Positions 44,860-56,020 of a DNA stretch of 64,000 bases are shown here, piece after piece. The stretch is taken from assembly GCA_020746995.1 (NCBI GenBank), contig JAGPXD010000002.1, forward strand, positions 496,001 through 560,000, read 5' to 3'. A program made the position numbers and the translations under genes. This DNA is from Plectosphaerella cucumerina (Eukaryota > Ascomycota > Sordariomycetes > Glomerellales > Plectosphaerellaceae). Each line of letters begins with the position of its first letter. The stretch's first letter is position 1. The notes under the pieces were generated by a model. The model did not search any database, was not told the DNA's origin, and saw only the letters and a program-made list of their open reading frames with translations.

Positions 44860-45664
44860 CTTGGAAGCGCCCGTCCGTTCGGTGTTGCGCAATCAGTCCT
44901 CCTGCCTCTCAATGTCCCGTCGCAAGGGTCTCTGCGTCGATGTAGACCAGCGCGCGTGTTCCGTTCTCGTATGTCGGTCGTGAGGATTTCGTCGCAGTCG
45001 CCGGAAACGTCGTAGCAGTCGCGCTCGTCAGATTTTGTTGGAAGAGGTCAAAAAGGGGTTGGTCGAGTGGGTTTCGAGGATTTCAGGGGCGCCTGTGCTC
45101 GCGGATCGTGGGATCGGGTGTTTTCTTCATCGATAAAACAAAATCGACAAGGGGACGTGGAGGGTCCATGGCCAAGTGTCATTAAACTCGGACGCTGGCG
45201 GACAGAGGCGTCACTGTCACTGGTCGCTTAGGGGCGGCGAACAATTGGGAGGGGCGAATGTAGCTGCCGCGGCCAATCAGCGGGCGGCGGTGGAAGGCAA
45301 CTTCACTTGGACGAGGATCACGAGCGCAGATTGAAGCAGGCAGTCACTTTAGAACTCAAAATGGTAGAAAAGACGATGGACATTTGTATCTGTCGGATAT
45401 CTCGGGTATGTCTGATGAGACAAATTCATTACCGTCGCAGATGCAGCCTCGGCAGGTCAGTCAAGCACATGCTCCCCTCTCTCCCTCTGGAATCAAGGTC
45501 AAAGAAACACCAAACTCCTTTCTCTCTCGCCCTGTCCGGGTATCCCTGGTACGTTCCACGTGAAAAAGCAAAACCGCAACGCCGTTCTGTCGCTCGCAGA
45601 AAAGAGTATCCACCGCCCACCATCAGGCCCCATCTTTGGCCCAGGGGTTGTCGACCGCCTTTGC
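44860..45664. other. Promoter of BET1 and 3' flank of the four-TM protein gene
   Basis: About 800 bp without a recognisable frame. A CACGTG hexamer occurs near 45557, but nothing ties it to either gene. Confidence 0.5.
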
Positions 45665-46591
45665 CTAGAAGCGATTCATGTGGCTGGCCTCGCTGTAGTG
45701 CGTGTGCCTGCTGTAGGCGGGGTGCAGCGCCGTGGGCGGCCTGGGGATGTCGGGCATGATAGGGCTGCGGCGATCCTCAGAGTCCGGGTAGGTGCTGGGA
45801 GCGTAGTCGTCGCGCGTCTTGTCGTCCGAGATGCGACTGGAAGCAGCTGCAGCGGCGGCGAACTCGACATCGGCGGTGTCAGCGTCGCGGTCCTGGTGGG
45901 AGAAGTTGAAGGGCTTGCTGATCTGGCGCGTGTGTCCTGGGGACGTGGTCTTCTTGGCGTCCTTGTTGGCCCAGGGGAACTTCTGCGTCAGGCGCCTGAA
46001 GGTCTTCTCGTTGCGGCTGGGCTCGCTGTGGGTAGAGAAGGACTCTGCGTAGCCCGAGCCGGACTTGTAGGGGGCGGCAGAGGCGATGGCGCCGTCAGAG
46101 CGAACGTTGCGGGCAGTGATGCCGTTGGCCGAGTCGCCAAAGATGAAGGACGAGATGATGTTGAAGGCACCAAAGGTGATGGCCAAGATGCCGCTGGCGA
46201 GGATGAGGCGGTAGAAGTGGCCGCCCAGCTCGTCGGCAGTGACGGAGCGGCGGTTGAGGTTGCCGAGGACGTGGCAGCCCATGACCACCATGGCGACGCC
46301 GAGCCAGGTAAGACCGTGGTAGGGCGACAGGACGGGCCAGCGGGTGGCGAAGTAGCGCTTGAACAGGTTGAGCTCCGAGACGATGAGGAAGCCGGCGATG
46401 ACCGAGTTGAAGAAGTGCGAGGCCGCCTCGAAGAAGAAGAAGCTGCCCTTGATGCCGGACATGACGATCATGACCCAGCTGGATGTGGCCACGGCTGCGA
46501 GGCCGACGATGTTAAAGGCCCGGAAGACGTTGAGGATGAGGTGGCCGGAGCCACGGAGGCGAGAGCGGCCGGCTTCAGAGAGATTCATCAT
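45665..46591 (-). CDS. Fungal four-TM membrane protein of unknown function, 308 aa
   Basis: A single coding exon from ATG 46591 (MMNLSEAGRSRLRGSGHLIL) to TAG 45665. Four hydrophobic segments fill the first half: near 20-44 (VFRAFNIVGLAAVATSSWVM), 52-74 (AASHFFNSVIAGFLIVSEL), 92-110 (GLTWLGVAMVVMGCHVLGNL) and 128-150 (LILASGILAITFGAFNIISS). The second half is a hydrophilic, Ser/Asp-rich cytosolic tail ending SEASHMNRF. Conserved uncharacterised fungal proteins of this layout are common, but I do not know a function. A 5' UTR intron is likely at 46606-46657. The frame stays open upstream to 46702 only because that intron is stopless, and MMNL is the natural start. Confidence 0.85.
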   Translation of the reverse strand: MMNLSEAGRSRLRGSGHLILNVFRAFNIVGLAAVATSSWVMIVMSGIKGSFFFFEAASHFFNSVIAGFLIVSELNLFKRYFATRWPVLSPYHGLTWLGVAMVVMGCHVLGNLNRRSVTADELGGHFYRLILASGILAITFGAFNIISSFIFGDSANGITARNVRSDGAIASAAPYKSGSGYAESFSTHSEPSRNEKTFRRLTQKFPWANKDAKKTTSPGHTRQISKPFNFSHQDRDADTADVEFAAAAAASSRISDDKTRDDYAPSTYPDSEDRRSPIMPDIPRPPTALHPAYSRHTHYSEASHMNRF

Positions 46592-48934
46592 GGTGAAGGT
46601 GGTATCTGGGTGAAGTGTCAGCAGGAGAAAATGCTTTACCCTGTGAAGACCACTTACCGAGAGAGCAGTGTGCTTTTGTTGGTAAGAGAGAAGTGTTTGC
46701 AAGAGAGCTGACTGTCTTGCGTCGATGCTTGTTGCGAGTTTGGCAAATGAGTCAAGAGGGAGTGATGTTGACGAGATGTCGATAGTTTGACTGGGTCGAA
46801 GTAGTTGGGATTACTGAGAGAAGAAAGATTGAGGAGACGAAATGGAAGCCAGTCCAAGAGATCGTCGAATAAGTGATGGTATGGTAGTAAGGCGACGGGA
46901 TCAATAAGTCAGAAAGAAAATGGGATCATTGATAGGCCGTCAAGGGCATTGTTGAAGCTGAACAATTAGATCTGGTGCCCGGCGAAAAAGACTGAGACGA
47001 GTAAGGAAGGAAAGAAAAGACTGAACAATAGGCTCCCCTCCGATTCAATGGGCTTGAAATGGGGCGGCCGAGTTGTTTAATAGGCAGTCGCCCACAAGCG
47101 CCCTGAGGCAGCGGCGTGCGCCCCCAGTAGTCGGTGGGTGAGTACGACAAACCTCAGGCTGACGCCGTTCGACATGATAGAAGCAACCGCCCCTTTCGTC
47201 CCGAACAGTCGCCCTCGCGCTTCCGATGAACCGTTGTTTCCAGCGCGCCCTACCCAATCGTTCCCCCGGGGGTTGACAAGATGCCCCCGGACGCGCCCCA
47301 GCGTTTGAGCCAGGCCTCACGAAGAGCGGCCTCGTCCCGGTCCTCACTTGAAACGGGGGTCTCTTGGATTAGCTCGCCGAGAGATGATCCCATCGAGGCC
47401 TGATCATGGGATTCCTCCACTCGCGCGGCTTCGTTCTACGGTGGACGGGCCGGCGCGGCCATGTCCCAGACCCCGAGGAGGAGTCCAGCAGGCATAGGGA
47501 AGAGCAGGGGTGGAAGCCTTCTTCGGGTGCAGGGATGTTCTTTCTTCGACAGGCAACTCAACGCCCAGGCCGTAGCACAGAGCTGCACTCGCGTGTCATT
47601 TCAGGCACTGAAGCACCGCGAGATTTTCGAGGCCAATGGATGCCGGCCGACGTGGTGTTGTTCTGGGTCGGAGTCCAGGGCGCTTTTCCAGGTGTCGTTG
47701 GCGGATATGCGACGATTGGATGACAGCGTCCGACAGCATGTTTCAACAGTGGGGCGGCCACGATCCCTTCCTTCCAGACAGCCGCCGGCCAAGGAAGGGA
47801 CGACCGGGGACCTGCTTGCGCTGCGCTACCAGTGGGCATGAACAGGTCGACGCAGCTAAACAAAGATCTCCAGGCTTTCATTCGGTCGTGGAGGCGACAT
47901 CGGACAGCCTGTGGCGAGAAACGTAACGGCGCCCAGCCTGGGCTCGCTGGCTTGTCACAGCCGCCTCTGAAATGATTTTGTATCCTGACTGACATGACTG
48001 ATGATGAGCCCTGTGCTGGTCTATCGACCGACAGGAATATCCCGGGCGGCCGTGAAGAAGTCCACGATGCCATGAACGGCTATCAAGCCACGTGCTGCTG
48101 TGGCCCTAGGAGTGGACCTTGTTTGTGTCTCTCATCCACGGTCTCTGTGTCGCTTGATGTATATTCTATCTGACCAGACTCTGCTGGGCGCCAAAGGTTA
48201 CAGCCCCCGTCCGTCTCGCTGCCATCGTAATGGCCTGGAGTATTGCGGCGATCGAAGCTTGCCAATAATAATGGAAGTAATTGAGATTTACAATAGTGAG
48301 AAATTAGGTCATTCCCGACCATCTTGATGCCGGAGGAAATTTGGCGAACTTGGTGTTCGTACTTCAGGGTGTGGTCCATAGTCGGGCGTTTTGTACATTT
48401 GTACCCGAAGAGTTTTAACGTGCCGGAGATATAGGCCGAAAAGAGAAGCACGAGACGTCAGCATTCAAAAATTCTACCAATCCAGACAAGGCCGAGCATC
48501 ATCTGCCATGGCCTCACCCTAAGCGAGTTGACCAGCCAGATGGTGCAAGACACATGCTGTACAATGGTGGCTACTAGACATGTCACATTTATGAAAAGAA
48601 CATCACAGGAAATACCAAGCAGTCATCACAAGTGCATTCTGCGGTAAGAGCAAAAACGGCCGTAGCCTGTCATCATAAACGCCTCAATCAGGGTCTCATT
48701 TTTGTAGTATCTGGAAGCATCCAGGCCCGTCCGGGCCACTTCCAGGCTGCGTGGTATGCACACGCAAGCAGGGGCCGGAGCCATTGCCGAACCGCCCTCA
48801 GTAGAGCGCCATGGCCGGCGGAGAGCATCTCCGTACCCCTCCATGTCGACACAACATCGCCAGAAACCAGACCGCCCACGCCGCAGCCGCCAGAAGAGAC
48901 CTCGACGTCGGAGCCGGGCACCGGGGCGATGCGT
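46592..48934. other. Intergenic region upstream of the four-TM gene and downstream of RPL15
   Basis: Apart from the 5' UTR intron, nothing coding was recognised. Short frames (for example plus 47406-47723) have no features. The segment 46.6-47.0 kb is purine-rich and AT-richer, as expected for a leader and promoter. Confidence 0.5.
46606..46657 (-). other. Probable 5' UTR intron of the four-TM protein gene
   Basis: GTAAGT donor, TGCTGAC branch site and CACCCAG acceptor, 52 nt, ending 14 nt before the ATG. Confidence 0.65.
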
Positions 48935-49806
48935 TTACCGGTAGCGCCACAGGGACAGGGTGTTGTGGCGGAGCCAGGTCTTTCTGCGGCCGGCCTTGGT
49001 CTTGTTGTAGCGGTGGCCCTTGTTGAGACCGCGGGACTTCTTGCCGGTGGCGGTGAGGCCGCGGGCCTCGCGGTGCTTGTGGACGGGGTTGACGATCCAG
49101 TTGATGCGGGGGTCGATGCGGATGGCCTTGTGCTGGGGGTCGACGAGGATGACCTCGTAGTACTTGTAGGTCGAGTCCTGGTTGATCCAGTACGAGTTCA
49201 GGACGCGCAGGTTGGCGCACTTCTTGCCGACACGGCCCTCGGCGGTCGACTTGAGGGAGCGCTGGTACTTCAGCTGGTTGATACCCTGGTTGGTGGGCTT
49301 GCCTGTGGTGCGAATGTGTCAGTCCCATTGTTCGAATTTTCCCTCGTCCTCTCGAGATGCATTGGGAGACGAACCGAAGGTGGCACCCTTGGCGGCGGGC
49401 TTCTTGCGACCACCACGGCGGACGCGGACGCGGTAGATGACGTAGCCCTGCTTGGCCTTGTATCCGAGGCGGCGGGCCTTGTCGGGGCGCGAGGGGCGCG
49501 AGGCGCGGTGGATGACGTTCAGCTGGCGGAGCTATATTGATGCACTCTCAGCAAATGTTCAACGAGTGTATAGCAAAGGCGGGAAAGCTGGGGCCTGCGT
49601 CCGACGGGCGGCGGTGACGACGATGTTCTCCCGAGAAGAGAGACGCCGACGACACAGACGCCCGATGGTTGCAGACCGGCTTCCCGCCCACAGGGTATTC
49701 GGGTGTTGTTTCAACGTACTTCCCAGCAGCGAACACGGAGAAGGAAGAGCATAACATCGCTCTGCTTCTTCTTCTGAAGTTCCTCGACGTACTTGAGGGC
49801 ACCCAT
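48935..49806 (-). CDS. RPL15: 60S ribosomal protein L15 (eL15), 203 aa, three exons
   Basis: Exons are 49806-49720, 49531-49375 and 49302-48935. Introns are 49532-49719 (188 nt, GTACGT..TAG) and 49303-49374 (GTTCGT..CAG, a weak donor). The protein begins MGALKYVEELQKKKQSDVML, continues LRQLNVIHRASRPSRPDKAR and RLGYKAKQGYVIYRVRVRRG, and ends TWLRHNTLSLWRYR. It is a core component of the large ribosomal subunit. Length and motif order match the family throughout. Some positions that are basic in the L15 sequences I remember are hydrophobic here: Leu in DVMLFLLRVRC, Ile in KAIRIDPR and Leu in TWLRHN. No snoRNA boxes were seen in the long first intron. Confidence 0.97.
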
Positions 49807-50249
49807 TTTGGCTGTCGCGCGCAATCGAAGGGTTAGCTGATGAAAGAGTGTACGAGAGAATGCGCCAGAGGAAATGGGGGTAACAAACCAGCTTTTCACG
49901 TCAAATCCGGCCGCGGTGATGAGGGGTGGTGGTGGTTCGTCGAGAAAAGAGACTGGCGGAATTGGGACTTCAGAAGTTCGCTCGAGAATTTTCGACTCTG
50001 TGGGATAAGCGATCCCGCCCTAACCTGCTTTGGGGCTAGTGCGCAGCAGCGTGCCCCGGGTCAGCGATGAGTGTGAGTGGCTATTGGAAGTGGGGGTTGC
50101 GGAAGGTGGGTCGTTGAAGCACACCGAGGTGAGGACTGTTCACCGAAAATGCTTGCGAAGGAATTATGTAGAGCTGGTCCCTTCCATCACATAACATACA
50201 CGACTTTGAAGACATGGACCAAGTACCCGTGTGATCCCACACCGCGAAA
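49807..50249. other. Promoter of RPL15
   Basis: About 440 bp between RPL15 and the 3' end of the next minus-strand gene. No frame was seen. TAACCT/CCCTAACC-like elements (for example CGCCCTAACC at about 50014) resemble sequences often found at ribosomal protein promoters. Confidence 0.4.
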
Positions 50250-51005
50250 TCAGCTCATCGAAGGCGTCTGCAGAAAGTTGGACCAGCCGTCCAGGAAAAC
50301 CCTCGCGCTCCGCCCCCAGGTGTCGGTCGACAGCCCGTGTCCCTCAAACAGGTCGACCGCGGCCTTTTCGGTGTCCTGTGCCTGAGACTCGTCGAGTACG
50401 GGGAGCTGCGGCTCAAGAGAAGGCTGCAGCATGGCGTCTACGAGGTCCATGCCGTACGACACGCCATTGTCGAGGGTCATCGAGACGAGCTCGACCTCCT
50501 TCTCCCACTGCTCAGGTGCCTTGTCTTCCCTTGGCCCCATGACATCCGCGTTGTGCTCGTCGTATAGCTTGAGAAGATTGCGGCACTGCTCCAAATACTT
50601 GATGCCGTCCGTATAGGCAGCGGGGCGTTCCTTGGGCGACGAGTCCGCGACGCCCACGAGGCTCGAGAGTAGATCCGATGCCACGTTGTCCCTGTCGATG
50701 TGTTAGGTGCAGTCAACCCATGCACGACGTGAGACTCACGTCTGCTGCCTATGACGAGCCATGTTCTGCTTGGCAGCTCGGCTGGCTTCTCTCACAAGTT
50801 GGCGAGGATCTCCGCCAGGCCAAAGTTTGAAACTCATGCCAGGATCCGGCACATCCGCATAGTTGTTGACGCGGTTGCGTCGAAAACTGCCTTCAGGATT
50901 ATATTCTTGAGACTCGGCCCCCTTGCTCCGGGTCGCAGGGTAGGGGCGTGTTGTCGACCGTCCGTTCCTGCCGGAGAGGTTGCGCTTCGTAGGCTTGGGC
51001 GGCAT
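50250..51005 (-). CDS. Hypothetical fungal protein, 235 aa, two exons
   Basis: Exon 1 is 51005-50740 and exon 2 is 50691-50250. The 48-nt intron (50692-50739, GTGAGT..CAG) joins AC|G to give RHRQQTDNVASDLLSSLVGV; the total is 236 codons. The first 85 residues are basic (MPPKPTKRNLSGRNGRSTTR, then FRRNRVNNYADVPDPGMSFK). The second part is helical and acidic (GIKYLEQCRNLLKLYDEHNA, then KEVELVSMTLDNGVSYGMDL). No signal peptide, membrane segment or known motif was seen. I do not recognise it. The basic head and helical tail could fit a nuclear or mitochondrial adaptor, but nothing proves it. The frame extends open upstream of the ATG to 51317, but that part does not look coding. Confidence 0.75.
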
Positions 51006-51505
51006 TGTAAATGTGAGATGTGTCTGTACAGTTTCAGAGATGTAGTTCTTTGGAAAGGAGACAAGGAATTGCATGAGAGGGAAGAGTTGCACGCCGAGTA
51101 AGAGGATGGCGGTGCCTGTTTGAGGTTGGGAAGGAGCATCAGACATGCTCCTTCCTGGGAAAGTGCAGTTGCCAAAATGCGTGCCTTCCGGGACCAGCGA
51201 CACCATCGAATCTGCGAGACGCCGACCTGGGCCACTCGACTCCGTCGATTTCGTCGTAGAAAAATAAGAGAAGATAGAGAGATGATGAAGTCCCGAGGTA
51301 CTTGAAATGGTAATCATGACATGAATGCAAAGCAGATGCTAACTCGCCCGTTGCGCCGTCCCAGTCCAAGTGCGCGAACCTATGAAAACAATAGCAGATA
51401 TGATGCTGCCCCCCGACCGCCCTCCCGCTGATCCTCTTTTAGCTTGTTGCCCATGCGAGACGCCTCCCATCGTGATAAAATTCGGTCCAAAGGCGTCGTT
51501 GCTCG
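51006..51505. other. Promoter of the 50250-51005 gene and 3' flank of the cyclin gene
   Basis: About 500 bp, no recognisable frame. Confidence 0.5.
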
Positions 51506-52857
51506 TTACGCCTCGTTCCCGGGGCCTGACGAGCCCGTGGCCGGGGTGCCCTCACCCGGAGACTTTACACTCTCGTCCTCAGCATCATCGGACAGATCTG
51601 TCGAGTCCTCGGCCTCGTCGTCCTGGCCCTCTGTGAGGGATTCGTCGCCCTCTAAGGCGTATCCGGGGCACCGCTCGACAAGGCCGCGGTAGTACGCCAC
51701 GAGGACTTCGGGGTTCGGCACAATCTTCCAGTCGACGCGGTACAAGAATTCGAGTTCGAGAAGTTTGAGCTCGGCAACGCGCACGCCGCCGACTCTTGCA
51801 TACGTAGTGTTGTTCCAGAAGGAGTCCGAGAGCCCCTTGGCGGCGACGGTGGCGGCGGTGATGAGGAAGCGATGGACCGTTAGAGTATTAATTGTGAATT
51901 CGGGGTATAGGGCGCAGAGACGGTCGATGTAGTAGACCATGGAGAGCAATAGCGGCGGCGATAGCGTCGCATGCTTCGCCAGTCTGTTTAGGTATTCGAG
52001 GACGGAGATGCTCGGTGCGGTCCTGGCGATGTGTGAGCAAACGGGGTCTTGGGCACTGTGTAGAGGGAATCAACTGCTCACCTTGAGTGAAATCTAGTCA
52101 GGTTGCCTGACCGCAAAGCCAGGGCGTCGTTGGTCTCGATGAGTTCGGCCAACATGTGTGCTATCAGGACGACCATGTCCTCCCAGGTACCCAGTTCATA
52201 TCTCTGAGGAAGGATCTTGACGGGCGCCGGGGCCGGCCTAGGGCGCTTGGCGGCGCTGGAAGCCTCTGCCTCTGCCTCGCCGGCAGCAATGGCGGCCGCT
52301 ACCTGCGCCGTCTCGTTCGACACCTGAGATTTCCGCCTCTTGCCCGGAGACAGGAGGCTGGATGGGTTTTGCTGCGATATCGGCCCTGTCGGGGTCGGGA
52401 CGACGATTGCGGACTGCGGTTGTGGTTGCTGCTGAGATGACGCCTCGGATGTGGCATCTGTCGGCACTGTCGGTTGAGGTTGAAGATTTGACGACTGCGA
52501 CATGTCTGCGCTCGTTATTGACGGTGCGTCGGCCGCGGCGACATCGTGAGGAGGCATGTCGACGGCGGCGGCGGGCGTTGGTGCTGTTTCCATGGGCGAG
52601 TACTGAGTGCCGGCATCGACGGCGACGTACTGTCGGTTCCTCGGAGGCGCTGGCTGGGTAGGGGCTGGCTGCTGCTGCTGCTGCAGAGAGGGCGAGGTCA
52701 TCTGAGCCGAGGACGTCGAAGACCTCGAGTGACGCCTCGTCAAGGAGGCCGATAGGCGGGAGGGAGATGATTGCGGGGAGGAGCGGGCAGGTGCATAATG
52801 GAATGTCGATGGCGAGGCATTGGCGGAGGCTGGAATCCTGGGCGACGTCGTCAACAT
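51506..52857 (-). CDS. Pho80/PREG-type cyclin, 430 aa, two exons
   Basis: Exon 1 is 52857-52082 and exon 2 is 52022-51506. The 59-nt intron (52023-52081, GTGAGC..CAG) joins AG|G to give RFHSRTAPSISVLEYLNRLA. The first 200 residues are Ser/Pro/Gln-rich and disordered. The cyclin box covers about 225-365: WEDMVVLIAHMLAELIETND, then PSISVLEYLNRLAKHATLSP, then YYIDRLCALYPEFTINTLTV, HRFLITAATVAAKGLSDSFW and ELKLLELEFLYRVDWKIVPN. This order (SVxxYLxRL, HRFLI..V..K..D) is typical of Pho80-like cyclins that partner Pho85 and keep the Pho4/NUC-1 factor inactive when phosphate is ample. Neurospora calls this gene preg. An acidic tail follows. Other Pcl-type cyclins share the box, so the precise orthology is inferred. 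Confidence 0.85.
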
Positions 52858-53531
52858 GGTCGCCGGCGCATCGTGGTCGCGATGCCGTCAATCAGGTTGG
52901 GTTCATTGCTGGTGGGCGAGATGCAAGCGCAGGGCGAAAAGTCGAGAGGACGGGACGGGGGAGCGCAGCCGACGGTCTGTCTTGCGCGAGAAAGACGGAG
53001 GTGCTAGCGGCGACTAGGGAAGGTGGTGAGGGGCTGCAGAGCGATCCGCGGCGGGACTGGGCGGCCGGGGTGCGCGTGGATTGCGAGACTGCAGCGTGCC
53101 CTGGAACGGGAAAGGGCGGTTTGCCCCTTGAGCCACTGACAGCGGCTCCCGACAGCACGGGTGACCAACCCTGGAGGACCCTCCAGTCCAGTCCAAGTCC
53201 AAGCCGAGGAAACCAAGGGTGTTCTTTCACACGATGAATCCATCGAGTGTTCCAAGGCTTTGGTGGCTCTTTGGCCCTAGAATTATGGAAAGATGCATCG
53301 ATTTTGGAAAATGAATTCCCCGGCAGTCCAGTCGTTGTGGCCGCCCTTGAAGTCACATGGACACAACGGCTTTCCGAGGGCGGGTCATCTCAAATCATCA
53401 CGGAATAACTCTGAAGTGCCGTGCTCACCAGGTTGACCAGACGTATACAGCAGAACTCGCTGCTCTAGTTTCGCAGAACTTGGGGTCAACAGAGTGACTG
53501 CGTCAAGACGGCCCTGGGGCTTATGCATTGG
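52858..53531. other. Upstream region of the cyclin gene, left border of the accessory island
   Basis: No coding frame was recognised. The 17-bp array starts at 53532. Confidence 0.5.
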
Positions 53532-53633
53532 ATGATCTGCTGCGATGATTGATCTGCTCCGTTGATTGATCTGCTGCGATCATTGATCTGCCATATCGAT
53601 TGACCTGTTGTATGTATTAACCAGCTGTGTCGA
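53532..53633. repeat. 17-bp degenerate minisatellite, six units
   Basis: Consensus TTGATCTGCTGCGATGA. Units start at 53532, 53549, 53566, 53583, 53600 and 53617 and become less similar toward the right. It lies at the left edge of the island. Confidence 0.8.
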
Positions 53634-53779
53634 TGGAGTCTCTGCGCCTATTACGCTAGTCATCTTTTTCCAACCGGGGGTGTGCTTTTAATCGGTCCCC
53701 ATGTTGTGTGCAACCCGGGCCTGGAGACACATCAAAGCGATCATGGCAGGTCCCCTCCACTCATCACGAAATGGCTTAG

Positions 53780-55482
53780 AGGTACCGCCCTGGCGAGTAC
53801 ATTTTTCTCGTACCTTACTGCGACGATCTCAAGCAACGTCGCTCCAAAGATTCCCAATTCGTCCAACTCTTCTACAAACCATTCGCCGGCCAGCGAAAAG
53901 GCCGAGACCTGACTTTCGCGGGGTACGAACGCGCTATTCACCTTTACGGAGGTGAGCAAGAGCTCGTCAGAGAGCTACGAAGTGTCGCGGCAGGTTTCGC
54001 TACGTTTTGCGAGAAAAACCCCCGGACAATCGCAGCCTTCCGGGAGAAAATCGAGAAAACGGGATACGACGATCCCATTGCGCGAACACTTTCACGAACC
54101 ATCTTTGTTGTCACCGACAAGTCCCGTCCGGGTCGCTACAGACAAGCCAAGGGGGCCGTACAGTCAAATAAATGCCCAACCCGGCTGGATTCACGAGATT
54201 GAGAACCACCCCTCCAACACTGATCGCTTGCCCGTTTTTGTCGGTTCTCTGAAGCGTTTCTTCCTGGACCATCGAGTAGCCCAGCTCCAACTCCCCAACG
54301 AGGCCCCCAACGACCACCTCCGAAACCTCCGCCGACTTTCCCTCCGCTTTCTCTGTCAACGAGTTGACAAAATCTGCATCAATCATGGAGGAGAAGCTCG
54401 ACATTGATCTCACCATGTCTGAGCCGTCAACTCCCATCGGCAGGGTCAAGCCGACCAAACGTGCTTCTGATCTCTGGAGAGAGCCTGTTTCCGGTGTCAG
54501 TCTAAGGAAATCGCGAACCCTCACGACACCAAGCCCACGGGTCGATCTTCCGCCGGTCGTACTCGATTCTACGGCAGGCCTGCTGAAACCTGCCTGGTCG
54601 CGAAGCAAAAGGCACCTGCTCACGACATCCTCACCGATGTCCAAGAGCTGCTCAAGTCCGGTGACTTGTCAGCCACTGCTCTGGACACCATGGTCCGCAA
54701 GAAAATCGATCGCTGGGTTGCCACAGCCATTGACGAAACTTCCGCCATGGCGACCAAGAAGAGAGCGCGTTCGGTCGGTTGGAGGCGTTGCTGAGTCGAC
54801 AGGCATCGCCGAAGCGCGCAAGTTTCTTCTCAACGACCACACCCAGACCCTTCTTCAACAGGGAAAAGTCGCATATCCAACCGATGAAAGCCTGGAGGTT
54901 GTTTAGAGCGGCCATTTCACCTTCCGCCGCAACAAGTGGCAGATTCTCGGCTGGAAGGGTTTGGCTCTCCTGTTGCCCGTCCCTGTCGCCAAGATCATGA
55001 ACGACTTCCTGGTCGCGGGAATTCTTTGCCACGATCACCAATACACCTGGACGATTCGGACCGTCTGCGAAATCTTCCGAATCGGACAGTACGTCGCTCT
55101 CTTCCGTTTCAACAAGGCGGCGACCAACCACGAGCTTCTGGGTGGCGGAGAATCAACCCAAAACCTGTTCCTCACTGTCGAGCAACAGAGAGTCGTCTTC
55201 GCGGAGCTCGATAAGAAGCTTACAGAGGATGACGAGTACATCTCGATCATGTTCATCATCGCCAAAGCTGCCGTCGCCAAGCAGCTTCTCGGCAAGGAAC
55301 ATGCTTGGGAGAAAACATTCTCCTTCTCTGGAGCCGAGTTTGAGGATCGCGCCGACAAGCTCTGCGAGGACATCGCGGCACTGGAGGAGATCATCGGTTC
55401 AGCACAGGACTGGGGAGTCGATTCTGTCACCTCAGAGGTGTTCCCGGAGGTGCCCGCCTCGATGGCTATCATTGAGCTCTGA
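53780..55482 (+). pseudogene. Paralogue A: broken gene of an unknown two-block family
   Basis: Protein-like reading jumps between frames. Block 1 (53780-54202) has no ATG of its own; it includes GEYIFLVPYCDDLKQRRSKD, LFYKPFAGQRKGRDLTFAGY and ELRSVAAGFATFCEKNPRTI. Block 2 (about 54283-54493) includes TSADFPSAFSVNELTKSASI. Block 3 (about 54490-54775) includes HDILTDVQELLKSGDLSATA. Block 4 (54785-55482) includes LLNDHTQTLLQQGK, an in-frame TAG at 54904, then WQILGWKGLALLLPVPVAKI, NLFLTVEQQRVVFAELDKKL and EKTFSFSGAEFEDRADKLCE. Blocks 3-4 align with paralogue B at 56001-56942 over their length (LGWKG; N-FL-VEQQ; WE..F; ALE..G..DW). Block 1 has a remnant just upstream of B. No introns fit the frame changes. 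A shorter product starting inside block 4 cannot be excluded. Confidence 0.55.
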
Positions 55483-55870
55483 AGGAAATTGGAACCATAA
55501 TGGAGGAGAACCAGGAAACAAGAGCATAGACGAGAAGTGGATAGCGGGTGCCCATCGCATCAGTTTATGTCGAATCCCCATGTATTCTATCTGCTTCCTC
55601 CATTGCGTTCGGCCGAGCAAAGGCAAAGCGGCCGTCAACAACAGCGGCTTGATCCTCGCTACGGAGATTCAAGACCTCGTGAACACAACCCGGCCGTCAG
55701 TGTGAACACCACGTCGTCAACAACGTCGACAGCTGGGTCACTATTGCCCTGTCAAAATGAACTACCTTCCTTCACATGAACACTTTCGCCTTTGCCATTC
55801 ACTACCATTCAGCCCTGCAGATTCACAGCGTGCCAGCCCGGTAAATTCACTACCCTCAAATTGAAAACAA

Positions 55871-56020
55871 ATACCCTTACCCTCCGACAACCTCTTCATT
55901 ACCATCCCATCTCTCAACAACACCAGAGAAAGCCACTCAAAAGGCTCCTGGTCCATCGGCCACTTCTACAAACCATTCTCCAGTCAGCACAAGAACAGCT
56001 TTGGCTTCAAGGGCCGCATC
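55871..56020 (+). pseudogene. Remnant of the N-terminal block upstream of paralogue B
   Basis: In the frame of 55871 the DNA reads LPSDNLFITIPSLNNTRESH, then GSWSIGHFYKPFSSQHKN. It aligns with block 1 of paralogue A (GEYIFLVPYCDDL..., LFYKPFAGQRKG). The DNA is also alike: CTTCTACAAACCATTC is identical in both. After about 50 residues the similarity stops and the B frame begins, so most of block 1 is missing here. Confidence 0.5.

Noticed and set aside
47045..47347. 100-codon minus-strand frame suspected to be an RNA gene region
   Set aside because: No match to rRNA or other structured RNA that I could recognise, and no protein features.
49532..49719. Possible snoRNA in the long RPL15 intron
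   Set aside because: No C box (RUGAUGA), D box pair or H/ACA layout was found.
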